Program-made: the position numbers and the translations under genes
Shown: positions 50,363 to 60,509 of the stretch, one piece after another
Position numbering within the stretch: position 1 is the first letter of the stretch
Layout: every line of letters starts with the position of its first letter
The notes under the pieces: model-generated
The model's database searches: none
Seen by the model: the letters and a program-made list of their open reading frames with translations, nothing else
What the model was told of the DNA's origin: nothing
DNA from: Cytospora piceicola
Lineage: Eukaryota > Ascomycota > Sordariomycetes > Diaporthales > Cytosporaceae
Direction: 5' to 3'
Assembly: GCA_023375675.1 (NCBI GenBank)
Contig: JALQBC010000053.1
Span: forward strand, 171,373-235,372
Length of the DNA: 64,000 nt

Positions 50363-51199
50363 ATGGAGTCACGGCCTTACAATGACAGGCTCTGGATCAG
50401 ACTGCTCGTGCTCCTGGCCTACAAGACCGCAACGCACAAACATGCTCGGCGGCTGAGCTGGAATACACAGCCTGGGGGGGTCATCTTCGTCTCTCCTCGT
50501 CTATGCATCAAGTCTACACCTTTCACCCGACTGGCCGAGGCCAATGCTATGCGGTTCATCTCCCAGCACACAACAATCCCCGTGCCCAAGGTGCACTGCG
50601 CATTCGACGAGAAGGGCCAGACGTACATCTTGATGGAGAGGATCGAGGGCGAGAACCTCGCTCGGGCGTGGAGCCAGCGGTCCGACGAGTCCAGAGCCAA
50701 GATTCTCCAGCAGCTGAGGGCCATCGTGGAGGAGCTCCGCGGGATCCTGGCACCGCCCGGGGTGGGCGTCTCGAACATCGACGGCGGCCCCATATTCGAC
50801 CACAGGCTCCCTCGGAAGTCGTCATGGGGCCCCTTCGCCACGATCCGGGACTTCCACCGGGAGCTGAGGAGCGGCATCCACGCGGGGGACATCCAGGACG
50901 ACGCGTCGTCGCCGGGCGTCAAGGGCATGGCTTCGTTCCACGAGCAGGCCTGGCAGGCGCCGGTTTTCACCCATGGCGACCTCAGCGCCCTGAACATCTT
51001 GGTCCGCGGCGACGAGGTGGTCGGTATCGTCGACTGGGAGACGGCAGGGTGGTATCCGCCTTACTGGGAGTACACGTCGGCAAAACATACCAACCCGCAG
51101 AACCTATGGTGGCAGGACGAGGTGGACAAGTTTGTCGCGCCCATGCCGGAAGCGCTCGAGATGGAGACCATTCGGCGCCGGTTTTTCGGAGACTTCTAA
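50363..51199 (+). CDS. APH/choline-kinase-like phosphotransferase family protein, 278 aa
   Basis: This is a kinase-fold protein of the fungal APH (aminoglycoside phosphotransferase, Pfam APH) group, probably cytosolic and ATP-dependent; the natural substrate of this fungal branch is generally unknown. Lys50 (C-I-K-S-T) and Glu59 (A-E-A-N-A-M) fit the nucleotide-positioning pair, and Y-I-L-M-E-R-I-E-G at 88-96 is the hinge. H-G-D-L-x3-N-I-L-V at 204-214 carries the catalytic Asp206 and Asn211, and I-V-D-W-E at 222-226 carries the metal-binding Asp224. W-Y-P-P-Y-W-E-Y is typical of fungal members. It is one exon; an in-frame TAG at 50,330 and no earlier ATG support this start. Its 3' end faces the next gene, 98 bp away. 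Despite the name, no antibiotic resistance should be assumed. Confidence 0.9.
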   Translation: MESRPYNDRLWIRLLVLLAYKTATHKHARRLSWNTQPGGVIFVSPRLCIKSTPFTRLAEANAMRFISQHTTIPVPKVHCAFDEKGQTYILMERIEGENLARAWSQRSDESRAKILQQLRAIVEELRGILAPPGVGVSNIDGGPIFDHRLPRKSSWGPFATIRDFHRELRSGIHAGDIQDDASSPGVKGMASFHEQAWQAPVFTHGDLSALNILVRGDEVVGIVDWETAGWYPPYWEYTSAKHTNPQNLWWQDEVDKFVAPMPEALEMETIRRRFFGDF

Positions 51200-51297
51200 G
51201 CATGTGAGGAATAGTACAGATATACCGATTTAAGGAAAATTAGATACAATTAATAATATAGGGCGCTGACATGCAGTGTCCAAGTCTGCGTTACTAC

Positions 51298-51947
51298 TCA
51301 TGCGATGATCTCGGCCATCTGCAGCAAATCGTACGTCGCCACCCGGTCCATATCAAACAGCCCAGGCGGCGCACCTCCATCAAACCGGTGTTCCCTCTCT
51401 TTTCTCTTCACATAGCCCAACGCCGTGCCTCTCACCTGCGCCCAGTCCGTCACTGACGCCCGACTCAGGGCCTTGCCCTCCTGCCGCAGCATCTCCAGCG
51501 CCTCGTTCACCCACCACACGCAGTTCCACCCGGACTGGTTGTCCCTGATCGGCACGTCGCGCAGCACGGCCATGACCCTCTCCATGTTCATGACCTTCCC
51601 GATAACGATGCGGACGAGGATCATGGCGGTCGGGTTCATCCCGATGTCTCGCTCCTCGTAGACCCATTGGGTTCCCGTGCGCCCGTCGACGTTCATCATG
51701 GTCTCCTTGACGTGGAAGCGTTTCCCCTTGGAGTGGACGTGTTCATTCTTGGGTCCTACCAGTAGTGCCCAGTGGTATCTGTCGAGTGCATCCGCATTAG
51801 CTACACTTGTCCGGAGGGTGGAGCTTCGGAGAGGACTTACTTGTCTTCGCCGCCGGACATGACACTGTCGCCGCCTCTAGCATACAGGGCGATGTATAGC
51901 CTGTCCTTGTTGGACGGCTTCATGTAGACTGGTGTAGCATGTGGCAT
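51298..51947 (-). CDS. DUF6914-like conserved fungal protein, 195 aa, two exons
   Basis: The minus-strand exon 1 (51,947-51,841) and exon 2 (51,778-51,298) are joined across a 62-bp intron with GTAAGT donor and GACAG acceptor. The splice completes a Lys codon and keeps the frame (588 nt in total). The protein has an N-terminal L-Y-I-A-L-Y-A-R-G (about 22-30), then Y-H-W-A-L-L-V-G-P-K right after the splice, a middle domain, and a W-N-C-V-W-W motif followed by an A-L-G-Y-V end. I recall this pattern from the ascomycete family DUF6914, whose members often have a Cys/His arrangement reminiscent of small hydrolases. That assignment is from memory and the function is unknown. It converges on the phosphotransferase gene. 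Confidence 0.8.
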
Positions 51948-53796
51948 TTCTCTGGGTAACCAGCCAGGAGATAAGTCAACATTGGGTCAATATGGGTATC
52001 AAAGTTGACCGAGGAAAACGGGGCGTTCGTCTACAGAATGGAAGATATCTTAGCCAAGAGAGTGAATTAGAATTATAATAAGAGATAGCTGGTATTCATG
52101 ATGACCATGGCGACCACGAGGTCACCTGCTGGCTGGTTTGTTGTTCGTAAGTCAGAGGACGTAAAAGCCAGAACGAGTCGTCACAGGCCATGTTCTATGG
52201 GGACATATGAGATATTTCAGTGTATAGGACTCCCAAGGCCAGTCAATCCCGGATGCATCTGGGTGTCTGGTTCAATGTTGCTAACTTGGGTGATCACCGT
52301 TCTGGCAGTTTGAAGGCCACTTGCATGGGCCGTTTCAAGATTTCAAGAATTACTATTTCGGTCCCGAGACATTTGTTCTGGAAGCGATCCTGACCAATTG
52401 CCGTTCTCACCTGCAGACGATCCCCTGTGCCCCAGGTGCGGTGGGCGAACTGGTGGCTGCGCCGCTGTCTCATGGTCGGGGCCCGTGGCCGGGCTGAATC
52501 CTTCAGCCTGGCGGAAGGCCGCTAGTTCACAGGAAACACGTGGCGATGGTGCCCCGGTCAAGGAAGAATCGCTAATCTGGGTGCCTGCTGAGCGGGCCAG
52601 GTAGATTCTCCTTGGAAACCGACGTGGCGTGGCTAAATCGTGGAGTCATTGGTGGCCCCGGGTAAGCGGGATCTCAACTGTACCGACACGCACGACGTGT
52701 CGGTGTTTTCCCTACGGGTTTGCCACGGTATGCACGATGATGCCAGGTCCAAGAGACTGGGATGCTGAATGAAACGCTACTAGGCAATTGCCTTGAAACA
52801 ATGCACGTTGAGATCTTCGATTTGATTATCCGGTGCGAATCATCTGAGACGGAAACCGTACCCGACACCTAGGTGCGCCCATGCCACGTCCAGAATGTCC
52901 ACCACGGACAAGACAGAGCTTTGGACATAGCAGAGCTGCGATCTCGGTGACAACATCTAGCAGGTGACACCTGCGTTGGGGTCGAGATACTGGTGATCTG
53001 GACTGTATGACCATCATAGGCTGGCCACTCTTCAATGTTGGCGAGGACGTGGAGGTTATTTATAGGCTCATTTGATAGGTCCACATTTTTTTGTCTCAGG
53101 TGACTATGAACTGGTCGATTGAGCCAGTCGATATAAGCATTTAGAACAAACTGCAAACTGCAATCGTGTGCTGAGCCTTCTCCGTTTGATAACTTTGATC
53201 GGGGCCCTGGGGCAAGCCGGGCACACATCGGGTGGCTTCAATGTTACTCTGACTTTTTGTATGCAGGCTACGTTGCAAAATCAAGCAGTCGCTGGAACTC
53301 CAGCCATTTTCTTGAAAAGTAAGTGAGCAGCTGTAGAAGCGTGTCCTCATCGTTTCGAAGGTTCCCGTCCGGGAAGCACCCACCCGTATCATATTACATA
53401 CTAAGTATGTACCAGTTGACATCCACGTCGAGTTCCACATCACCTGGATCGGAGAATCAGCCTTATACTTCCTCCTCCTTTCTGCTATTCCTACAAAATT
53501 CATGTAGTGAATGGAGTTGTTGAGAACACTGACTTAATGGAATCAAGTGAGAAAGCTGTGCTATTCAGAAGCTGGAGGAGTTGTCTCAATCAGTTGACCA
53601 GGTTGCAACATGTGCATCGAACGACAGGCTTATCACAGTCAGTTATTAGACGTACTCATCAATGGGTTCAACTGAAGTGTATCGAATGATTAGGAGGTAG
53701 GAACAAGTGTTGTTGTAAGTGACTCGTTCATAAAACACAAACTACCGTCGACGTGGAGGCATCTTAATAAGATAATGCCAAGCCGAGCGGATGACT
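51948..53796. other. 1.85-kb gap without supported genes
   Basis: Normal composition, with no ORF having a convincing start, codon bias or family resemblance. The 51,948-52,100 end should hold the DUF6914-like gene's promoter. Short ORFs (52,098-52,313 plus; 52,869-53,228 and 53,141-53,503 minus) have mixed composition and I regard them as chance. One small perfect hairpin is listed separately. Confidence 0.5.
52682..52704. repeat. Perfect 9-bp hairpin with 5-nt loop
   Basis: ACCGACACG and CGTGTCGGT flank CACGA. The stem has no mismatch and is followed by GTTTTCCC. No gene lies nearby, so it may be a chance palindrome, a binding site or part of a decayed element. Confidence 0.6.
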
Positions 53797-54260
53797 TCAA
53801 CGTTCATGTTCGAATGCTGACATTCTTGTTTCAACCCAAATCCACACGCCTCGAGCTCTTAAGGTCCACCTCACAGAGAAATAGTATGAATCAAAGGGTT
53901 TCCCCAGTACCACTGCTTCTGTCAACCTTTCCACCGTGCCAACGAACTTGAGCTTAGCTTCGACCACCTGCAAAAACCAACATGTTGAGCACAAACCACC
54001 CATCCACTTTGACCCATGGGATGCCAAGACCTGATTTTACCCAGGATCCTCTTCAACATGGAACACGAGCGTCGCCAAAATGTAAACAGAATATGCTTGC
54101 CGATCAGTTACCCGAGTGAACACCCAAAGATGGCACCTGACCTTCAATCTTTGTTCGAGGCGGACGTAATGTTCGCTTCCTGCGTCAAACAGCGGTATCA
54201 CGTGGCCTGACTCCGAAAACCGGACTTCAAGATCTTCAAGATGCTTTGCATGATGCATAA
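53797..54260 (-). pseudogene. Possible two-exon gene fragment, unknown family
   Basis: On the minus strand a C-terminal exon (53,967-53,797) starts after a good acceptor (TTTTTGCAG) and reads V-V-E-A-K-L-K-F-V-G-T-V-E-R-L-T to a TGA. Upstream (about 54,240-54,142) a coding-looking stretch reads H-L-E-D-L-E-V-R-F-S-E-S-G-H-V-I and ends in Q-R-L-K before a weak donor (GTCAGG); that join would keep the frame. No credible start or further exons are found, because the MITE at 54,352 lies directly upstream. I see it as the tail of a gene whose front has been lost. I am unsure it is transcribed. Confidence 0.3.
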
Positions 54261-54351
54261 GAAAAAAAAACCACAGTAAGTAGATCACCCGATTGACCCG
54301 AGTCAGCAAGTGTAAGTAACGTGAAAATTGTCTGACAGGCCGCATCCTTTT

Positions 54352-54723
54352 GCGAAACAGCTGAAAAGGCGCGCCTACGGGATTTTTGGACGCCCCCAGT
54401 GGCCTATGCAGACAAGTTGACCGGTTCCATTCTAATATAGTGGGACCCTCTATGTACCTAAGTATTTTCCATCTTCTCGAGGTGACGCTCCGGTCGCTAC
54501 ATAGGGCTCCCTCTCGTGACGACCGTAAATATCCCGGGTTGGTCCTCGGAGAACTCGGGTACGGCCGTACCGGCCTCTCGCCGGACGCCCTTTCGCAATG
54601 ACAATTGTCGGCCCTTCGTGATAACAATTGTGTCTGTATGTGTATGTAGAAGTCTGTAAGTGTTTTTGGTGGTGTTCTTAGGAGCGTCTAAAATCCCGTG
54701 GGGGCGTCTTTTCAGCCGTTTCG
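54352..54723. mobile_element. MITE with ~41-bp terminal inverted repeats
   Basis: The left end CGAAACAGCTGAAAAG.. (54,353) and the right end ..CTTTTCAGCCGTTTCG (54,723) are inverted copies, about 36 of 41 positions matching, with one indel. Directly outside lie ATCCTTTT (54,344-54,351) and ATCCTTTA (54,724-54,731), an 8-bp target duplication with one mismatch. The 372-bp element has no coding capacity. An 8-bp duplication suggests mobilisation by a hAT-type transposase; the termini are not a textbook hAT end, so this is tentative. Confidence 0.75.
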
Positions 54724-54731
54724 ATCCTTTA

Positions 54732-55435
54732 GCTTGGGTTTTGCTTTCTCCTCTCAATCAGCCACCCAACCACCGTCTTTTTCTTTTTCTCTTTCTTCTC
54801 TTTCTTTTTGATATTCTGTCTCTCACTCTTTCCTTTCCAGCGTAACATTACTGTAAACTGAAGAATTGGACGCTTAAACGGGTGTCCAGCCTGTCTTGAG
54901 AGTGACTAACCCTAAACACCTCGGGGTGATTCCGGAAGTGGAGTGAGGGAAGGGGGGCCCTTACTCGGGACCTGAATATCTCCCGCTGCAGGTGTGACGA
55001 TCTTACCCCGATAGGAAGATCTTGTGGGACTCATACCCAGATGCGCCCGGCCGAGACTGCATAGAAGGTTCCCGCGACATTTTAAGTGCCGGCGCAGGCA
55101 TGGCATTCGACCTCCCGGTCTCGACCGGAAAGACTTCGGCCGCCTCGGTGGCGGTGAGAGTGACATGGTATGACTTTTGCGCCGGGTCCTCGTCCAATTG
55201 TCCGGGGATTCCGGCCAGGCCATTATGGAGAGAAAGGATATAAGCGAAAGTGCCCCCCCCTTTTTGGGCAATTACAGTAGCGAAGAGCTGGCTCTAGCTT
55301 TTTGGCCATCTGAGCGACTATTAACGATATGAGTTTGTCCTCGGGTCTTCTCTTGTTAATCCTGTTTTAGTAGAGGGAAATAATCTATCTATCGCATCGA
55401 GACCACCGTTGAAGTCTAGTCACACAACCATCGGC
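54732..55435 (+). promoter_or_regulatory. Upstream region of the membrane-protein gene
   Basis: It contains a long C/T-rich tract (54,775-54,840, with TTTCTTTTTCTC and CTTTCCTTTCCAG), as seen in many fungal promoters and 5' leaders, and a telomere-like TAACCCTAAA at 54,907. A minus-strand open frame at about 55,003-55,197 has gene-like codons but no ATG or flanking splice pattern. It could be a gene scrap; I do not call it. Confidence 0.4.
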
Positions 55436-56554
55436 ATGGACCACCCTGACACCAATGAGAAGGCCCTGGATGCCGGCAACATGGACGGCGCGGGCATACA
55501 AGTCCCGGACCTGGAACGCCATCAAGATCCCATGGACGACAAAAGTAGCTACCAAGCCTCAAGTCAACCGCCATCAACACCGTCCAGCCATGGAAAAGAC
55601 GGCAACGACCCCGACTACAAGATCAACCTTGAGAGGGACAGGTTAGGTCTGCCTCACATCAACCGGAAGGAACAAGCCCTGGCCCCGAAGGAGTCCAACC
55701 CCTGGGAACATCTCGGCCTCACCCTCGGCCTGCCCATGGTCCTGCTCTTCGACATCGTCGTCCCCTGCATCATCTACTACACCTGGTACAACAAGCACCA
55801 CGCCGCGTACGTGCGCGAGTGCTCCGCGCTCTTCCCCGGGGTCCCTCTCCCGCAGTGCCCGGTCGCCGCGCCCGAGTTCGACAAGGACATCCTCGGCAGC
55901 GCCATCGCCTGCTTCGGCTTCGGCGAGCTGTGGATCCTGCTGGGGCGGGTGCACAGGCTGTACTTCCACCACGGCGACTGCGCGCCGCTCATCAGCACCC
56001 GCCGGTGGGAGCTCGACGCCACCTCGTGGGTGTACGCCGCGTCCATGGTCGTCGCGCTCGTGCCCTTCCTGGTCGGCAGCTCGCTCGTCCTCCCCAAGCT
56101 GTACCTGTACGGCCCGAGCTTCCTCATGGGCTTCCTGGGCCTGCTGATGGTCGCCACCGTCTTGCCCCCGTTCCCCGCCCCCGTGCGCCTCAGCTCCATG
56201 CCGCAGTGGTCGCCCATGCGGCCCTTCATCTACTACGCGGCCGAGGACTTCCTCGCCGTGGACGGGCTGCAGGACCGGGACTTCCGGCTGCGGTACAACG
56301 ACCGGTACGAGTCGAACCCCTTGTTCCGGAGGTTTCTGTACAACCTGACCCTGTGGTGGGCGCTGGGGGTGTGCGTGTATATCGGCTCCGTGTCGGCCGT
56401 CATCTGGACGCTGGACTTCCACCACGCCTTTGGGCTGTCGCTTGGTGTCCTGTTCAGCTACATCGCCATCTGGGCCGTGGTTACGTACCTCTGGACGGGG
56501 ATGGAGATGCAGAGGGAGCATGAGGCGTACGAAAGGGGAGACTTTGAGGTCTGA
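55436..56554 (+). CDS. Six-span integral membrane protein, 372 aa, function unknown
   Basis: Single exon from ATG 55,436 to TGA. An earlier in-frame TTG at 55,409 is not a credible start; the ATG has a good context (GGCATGG). Residues 1-90 are hydrophilic and Ser/Pro/Asp-rich, likely cytosolic. Hydrophobic spans lie at about 93-117, 154-172, 199-219, 226-246, 306-326 and 331-353. A loop after span 1 has two Cys (about 129 and 141) that could pair outside the membrane. The tail is short and acidic. Codons are strongly GC-ending. It looks like a conserved fungal multi-span protein, but I cannot name the family with confidence. Neighbours give no pathway clue. Confidence 0.85.
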   Translation: MDHPDTNEKALDAGNMDGAGIQVPDLERHQDPMDDKSSYQASSQPPSTPSSHGKDGNDPDYKINLERDRLGLPHINRKEQALAPKESNPWEHLGLTLGLPMVLLFDIVVPCIIYYTWYNKHHAAYVRECSALFPGVPLPQCPVAAPEFDKDILGSAIACFGFGELWILLGRVHRLYFHHGDCAPLISTRRWELDATSWVYAASMVVALVPFLVGSSLVLPKLYLYGPSFLMGFLGLLMVATVLPPFPAPVRLSSMPQWSPMRPFIYYAAEDFLAVDGLQDRDFRLRYNDRYESNPLFRRFLYNLTLWWALGVCVYIGSVSAVIWTLDFHHAFGLSLGVLFSYIAIWAVVTYLWTGMEMQREHEAYERGDFEV

Positions 56555-57540
56555 GTTGGGTCGGCAAAGTCGGAGATGGTGTGTTAGAGATACTGAACTA
56601 TGATACCCCTGCTGTCTACGAGCAAGCTTAATTTCAGTCTAACATCATCGAGACCACTGGAGGGTCTATGGACCAGTTCCTGGGAATGGAAGCCTTGGTT
56701 GGGCTGTTTATGGCCCTTAACTCAGAGTCTCTGAGGGCGAATTTTAATTATAATTACACGGCGAAGTCTGGTGCTTGGTATCACCCAATTTATGCGGAGC
56801 TGGCGTTTTTGGATGCATCTTCCAGTCGTAAATGGACATTATATCGGCACCAACATTGTTGTGTGTCATATTGAAATCCCCGGGCCGTTCCTAGAATTCA
56901 CACCCGAGTTATACCAACATTGGTATACCAACATTGAACAAGACAAACAACCAGAATACCTATTGAGTCCAGGTCGTCTGTGAACCCATGACGGGATGCC
57001 TGAAACGGGTTCTGTCATCTTCGTTCCCACTGTACGTACATACGGTGTTAGCTACTAAGCGTCGCCCTTGGTTACCACTTGCTTACTGCAGTTATTTATG
57101 TGCCTGTCTCAAACCATAAAGTCGACATTATTGATCATCGCATCATGTATTTGGTATAATTCTGTGCCACCATCTTCCTGCTACACATGCACATTGGTCA
57201 GTGTGTACCCCGCAGAATCCTAACAACGCCCGAAACAATGCCTCTGCCTCCATATACGCCTTAACGAACACAATTGATATTACGTGAAGCAACTATCGTC
57301 TGAATAGCGCCGACGCCGTCGCGTAAATTGCCAAATTCTATTTCCGAGCGTAACTTGCCACCAACCCTATTGAACAGTTTGATAAACGAACCTGTGCTGT
57401 ATTATCAGTCTCTATTCTCTTTTCATGCCTCAAAAGCCACCGGTAGGGTTCTCTTCAAACTTGTGACTTACCACGCCGACCAACATCTAACCCAGACGGA
57501 GGATGTAACCAAAACCATCATGAAAACATAAGCCCTCCTT
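56555..57540. other. 1-kb gap, nothing recognised
   Basis: It holds the 3' end of the membrane-protein gene and no supported ORF; the short + strand ORFs near 56,670-56,980 and 57,330-57,530 lack codon bias and context. A direct duplication TATACCAACATTG occurs at 56,911 and 56,924. Confidence 0.5.
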
Positions 57541-57849
57541 TTAGATGACGAACATGATTGCATCCACAAGCTTGGAGAGACCATCGAAAATCTTGTCGAT
57601 TTTAGAATTAACAAGCTGTCGAACCTTTTTGACCAGTCTCTTGAACTTGGATTGCTTCGCGTTCTGGTCAGATTGATTCGCCTCGGAGTGGATATTGTGT
57701 GGCTTTGGCTGGCTGGAAACCCCTGCTACATGCTTATCTTTCTGGCGAGAGAACGGTGTTTTCATCATGTTTGGTTGGTGGGGTGGGAGAGGAGGTCTTT
57801 GAGTGCAAATTCTGCGAAAGCTGACGGTGTGTCGTAGCGGTGGATTCAT
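57541..57849 (-). CDS. Possible small protein, 102 aa, basic with hydrophobic tail
   Basis: ATG 57,849 to TAA 57,541 on the minus strand. The first 45 residues are Pro/Arg/His-rich and disordered. Residues about 66-102 (K-F-K-R-L-V-K-K-V-R-Q-L onwards) form a basic amphipathic helix followed by a hydrophobic C-terminal end (V-D-A-I-M-F-V-I). The opposite strand is also open over the same stretch but lacks an early ATG. A lineage-specific small gene is possible. There is no family match I can name and no intron evidence, so transcription data would decide. Confidence 0.3.
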   Translation of the reverse strand: MNPPLRHTVSFRRICTQRPPLPPHQPNMMKTPFSRQKDKHVAGVSSQPKPHNIHSEANQSDQNAKQSKFKRLVKKVRQLVNSKIDKIFDGLSKLVDAIMFVI

Positions 57850-59659
57850 TTGTAAGGATTTGAGGAAGACAAGACCAAGAAATGGGCCCTAAATGTGTGA
57901 GTATAACTATACAATGAAGAAGGGAAGTGAATAACGTGGCGGGAGTGGCTTGGTTCCTGTTGGTTTTAGCGTTGGCGGGTGGTCGAAGTACAATGACCGG
58001 GTCCTAGCTTTGACTGTGATATGGTATAACTCGAAAGTGAGTGGTGATTGTGCTTGCTTCTAAAAAAAAGGGCCAAAAAACGAGTCCGTCTTTGCCTTGT
58101 GTATTGATGGCAAGCATCCCAAGGTATATTTCCACCTTTGTGCCTATCTGGGCAAACTCAGAATATCCCCGTGGCGAAGCACACAAGTTTCATTGTCAGC
58201 AGTAAGGACTCAAAGAAGTGGATAAATGGATACACTACTCTGCCTTCTTTCTTCTTCATTGCCCATTTGCTTTGTCCCAATGGCGTCCTGATCCTCCAAA
58301 TCCTTCGAATCCAACCACTTATTTTTTGAGAGCTTTGATGAGAAAAGATCAGTACGACGGCGAAAGCAAGGGAACAGACGGAAACTAGCACATCTTACAT
58401 TCGTGGGTATATCTTTGTCGCTGTGAAGAATGATTTACTATAGTTTCTCAGTAGTGCAATGCCCTTACTCATTGGCTGTTGGTTGGTTGACAACACAAAA
58501 CAACTTGATTGCTGGTAATTGCATGTACATAGCCATCTTCCAAGATTGCAACATTGGGATGGTCGAGCTGACGATTTAAAATCAAACGGAATCCTCAATT
58601 TAAATCGGTTACACTATTTAATTCCCATACTTAAACTTCGCATAATTGGATACGATGAAGAAGACGACACATGTAGGAGACAAACATAGGGTTTCGAGTA
58701 TCTGAACTCATCACGCGAGAGTAGAATCGCACAACAGGATGGGCTTTTCGGTATCGTGAACTGTGAGCTTCGTAAACTTTTACTGCTCTATCATTTATTG
58801 CGCTGGAACAGGTTAGATGAAGCTTGCTCGTCTCGATCGAGCCATCCTGGACAACGAACACAGCACAATGTGCACAGTTGAATATGTTGCCTGATATCGC
58901 CCAGCGGAGGAGCGCGTTTGTGTCAACCATAATGCGTAGTTCCTCAGCAATAGCCTCGCACCATTGACTCGTTCTCCTCGAGGCTGTCCCTGGGCACCTT
59001 GGCCAGCTCCACACCCGGCGGGCGCGTCATTAGGATCGAGATAGGCGTGTACGAAGTCTGTGTATAAGTGCAATGGCTGATAACCCTTGGGTCTTGGAAC
59101 ACCGCGGCACGAATGGCTCGCATGCTCTGGGGTCTGTTAATGCTTCTGCCGTCGGATCACTTGAGTGGCAAATCGAAGGGCAGGTTTGCTATTCAAGAGG
59201 AGTTGGGGATGCCGAACCAGGTAATTACTAGCGGGAGAAGGTATGGAAGAAACTATGGAAGCGGGCGGCAGTGCACAGAGTTAAGGAGGGAAGAGGCGAG
59301 GGGATCAGCGGCATTGATGTCTTTGCGGGCAATGGGTTGCTCACCTGCTGTGGGTGGTCCCGAGGTCGCCATGTGATGTCGAAGTCGAGCCTTACCTCCT
59401 GTGGCAGGGCGTTTCGCTCCCAGTATTACAGCTCGCGCATCAACACCGTGGCTCCCAGAGTCCCCAGGTTGACAGCCTGGACGAGCGCATGAGTGTCGAA
59501 GGAACATGTTCTTTATTTACGGGTCAATTCGATGTGACTGGCATGAGTTGCGCGCTTCGCTCTCTGCCTCCCGCACGACGATCCCTACAAAGACTATTTC
59601 GGCCAAGATTGGCTCTACTTCTGCGTCCAAATTACTAGCATAAAGTACCTAAGTACTGT
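57850..59659. other. 1.8-kb gap with a possible gene scrap
   Basis: No complete gene. On the minus strand around 58,820-59,070 two frames alternate as coding-looking sequence (V-E-L-A-K-V-P-R-D-S-L-E-E-N in one, E-E-L-R-I-M-V-D-T-N-A-L-L in the next). This would fit a frameshifted remnant; I give it low weight. The remaining short ORFs on both strands are probably chance. Confidence 0.35.
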
Positions 59660-59724
59660 ACAACCACCCACCTACGACTGCCTACCTACCCGACTGTCCA
59701 CCTATTCGACTACCCACCTGTCAA
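59660..59724. repeat. 16-bp minisatellite, about four units
   Basis: Consecutive units CGACTGCCTACCTACC, CGACTGTCCACCTATT and CGACTACCCACCTGTC follow a partial unit ending CCACCCACCTA. Confidence 0.7.
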
Positions 59725-60088
59725 TGTTTGCACATGTATTACATGCCTACCCGTCCAACCACACAGCTCGGACACGCTCAGCTGTCGATGACACCGTATC
59801 TTTTTGAGTGATCAATGAAGAGACTAATTATTCTAACTACTGTATATACCCAATAACAAGAAGAGGCTGTAGTGGTTTTAGCATTTTATTGATGGCTCCA
59901 GCAGTTCGGGTAACGGACCCTAACCCTTAAGATCCCGCGCTCCCGCACTCCCGCCCGCCCGTACCCGTCTCCACCCAAAATCCCTGATATCAGAGTTTTA
60001 CAGGCTATATAAGACCCCCACCCACAATACTCCCACAACAATCCACCAAGCTACGCTCGATCAAAATCGAGTCAGTTATCCAATAACG
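59725..60088. other. Upstream flank of the tRNA gene
   Basis: It contains a telomere-like ACCCTAACCCTTA (59,917-59,929), a C-rich stretch, and CTATATAAG (60,004-60,012), about 80 bp before the tRNA. That distance is too great for a Pol III TATA element and would fit a Pol II promoter, but no ATG gene follows. Confidence 0.45.
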
Positions 60089-60185
60089 TCTTCCGTAGTA
60101 TAGTGGTCAGTATACAAGCTTGTCAATTATCTCTTCGGAGTGTTTCAACTCGCTTGGGACCCGGGTTCAATTCCCGGCGGGAGAG
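60089..60185 (+). tRNA. tRNA-Asp(GTC) with a 25-nt intron
   Basis: The acceptor stem TCTTCCG pairs with CGGGAGA (one T-G wobble), the discriminator is G, and the D arm is GTAT..GTAT around AGTGGTCA. The anticodon stem CAAGC/GCTTG holds the loop TTGTCAC with anticodon GTC at 60,121-60,124 (T-G-T-C). The T arm is CCGGG-TTCAATT-CCCGG. The intron ATTATCTCTTC..CAACT (60,126-60,150) sits after position 37, the canonical place for nuclear tRNA introns. Removing it leaves 72 nt, the normal length for tRNA-Asp. Internal A box (TAGTATAGTGG) and B box (GGTTCAATTCC) are present. Confidence 0.95.
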
Positions 60186-60191
60186 CTTTTT
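60186..60191 (+). terminator. Pol III oligo-T terminator
   Basis: CTTTTT immediately follows the tRNA 3' end, the usual stop signal for RNA polymerase III. Confidence 0.85.
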
Positions 60192-60321
60192 GCAGTCCGG
60201 CCATATGTTGCTTGTTCACCTCACATATTTTTACAATATTTGGTCTTTGCGGCATGCTTGCTTAGGCCTTCTACTTATTTTTTTGCGGCAGCTGGATGTG
60301 AAATAAAAGAGGAGGGGGGGG

Positions 60322-60385
60322 GATACAAGCTTGTTGATTACCTCTTCAGAGGGTTGCATCCAGATGTCTCGGGTCCACTGTTGAT
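60322..60385 (+). pseudogene. tRNA-Asp relic (middle part with intron remnant)
   Basis: GATACAAGCTTGTTGATTAC..CTCTTCAGAG resembles the tRNA-Asp stretch GTATACAAGCTTGTCAATTA..CTCTTCGGAG, from the D arm through the intron. The anticodon GTC has become GTT. The acceptor 5' strand is missing, so no tRNA could form. Confidence 0.6.
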
Positions 60386-60509
60386 TCTTGGTGGACCCGC
60401 GTTCTGCAGTTTCCATATGTATATGTATACATAGATAATACACTTTTTTGCGAGCCCCTTCTGTGGGTAAATGGCCAGGGCGCAAGCTTTTGACAAGCAC
60501 CGGTTTGGA

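Noticed and set aside
50419..51207. Several long ORFs on other frames over the phosphotransferase gene
   Set aside because: GC-rich codons leave other frames open; only the frame with the kinase motifs is coding.
55409..55435. Upstream extension of the membrane-protein ORF
   Set aside because: It starts with TTG; the first ATG at 55,436 has better context.
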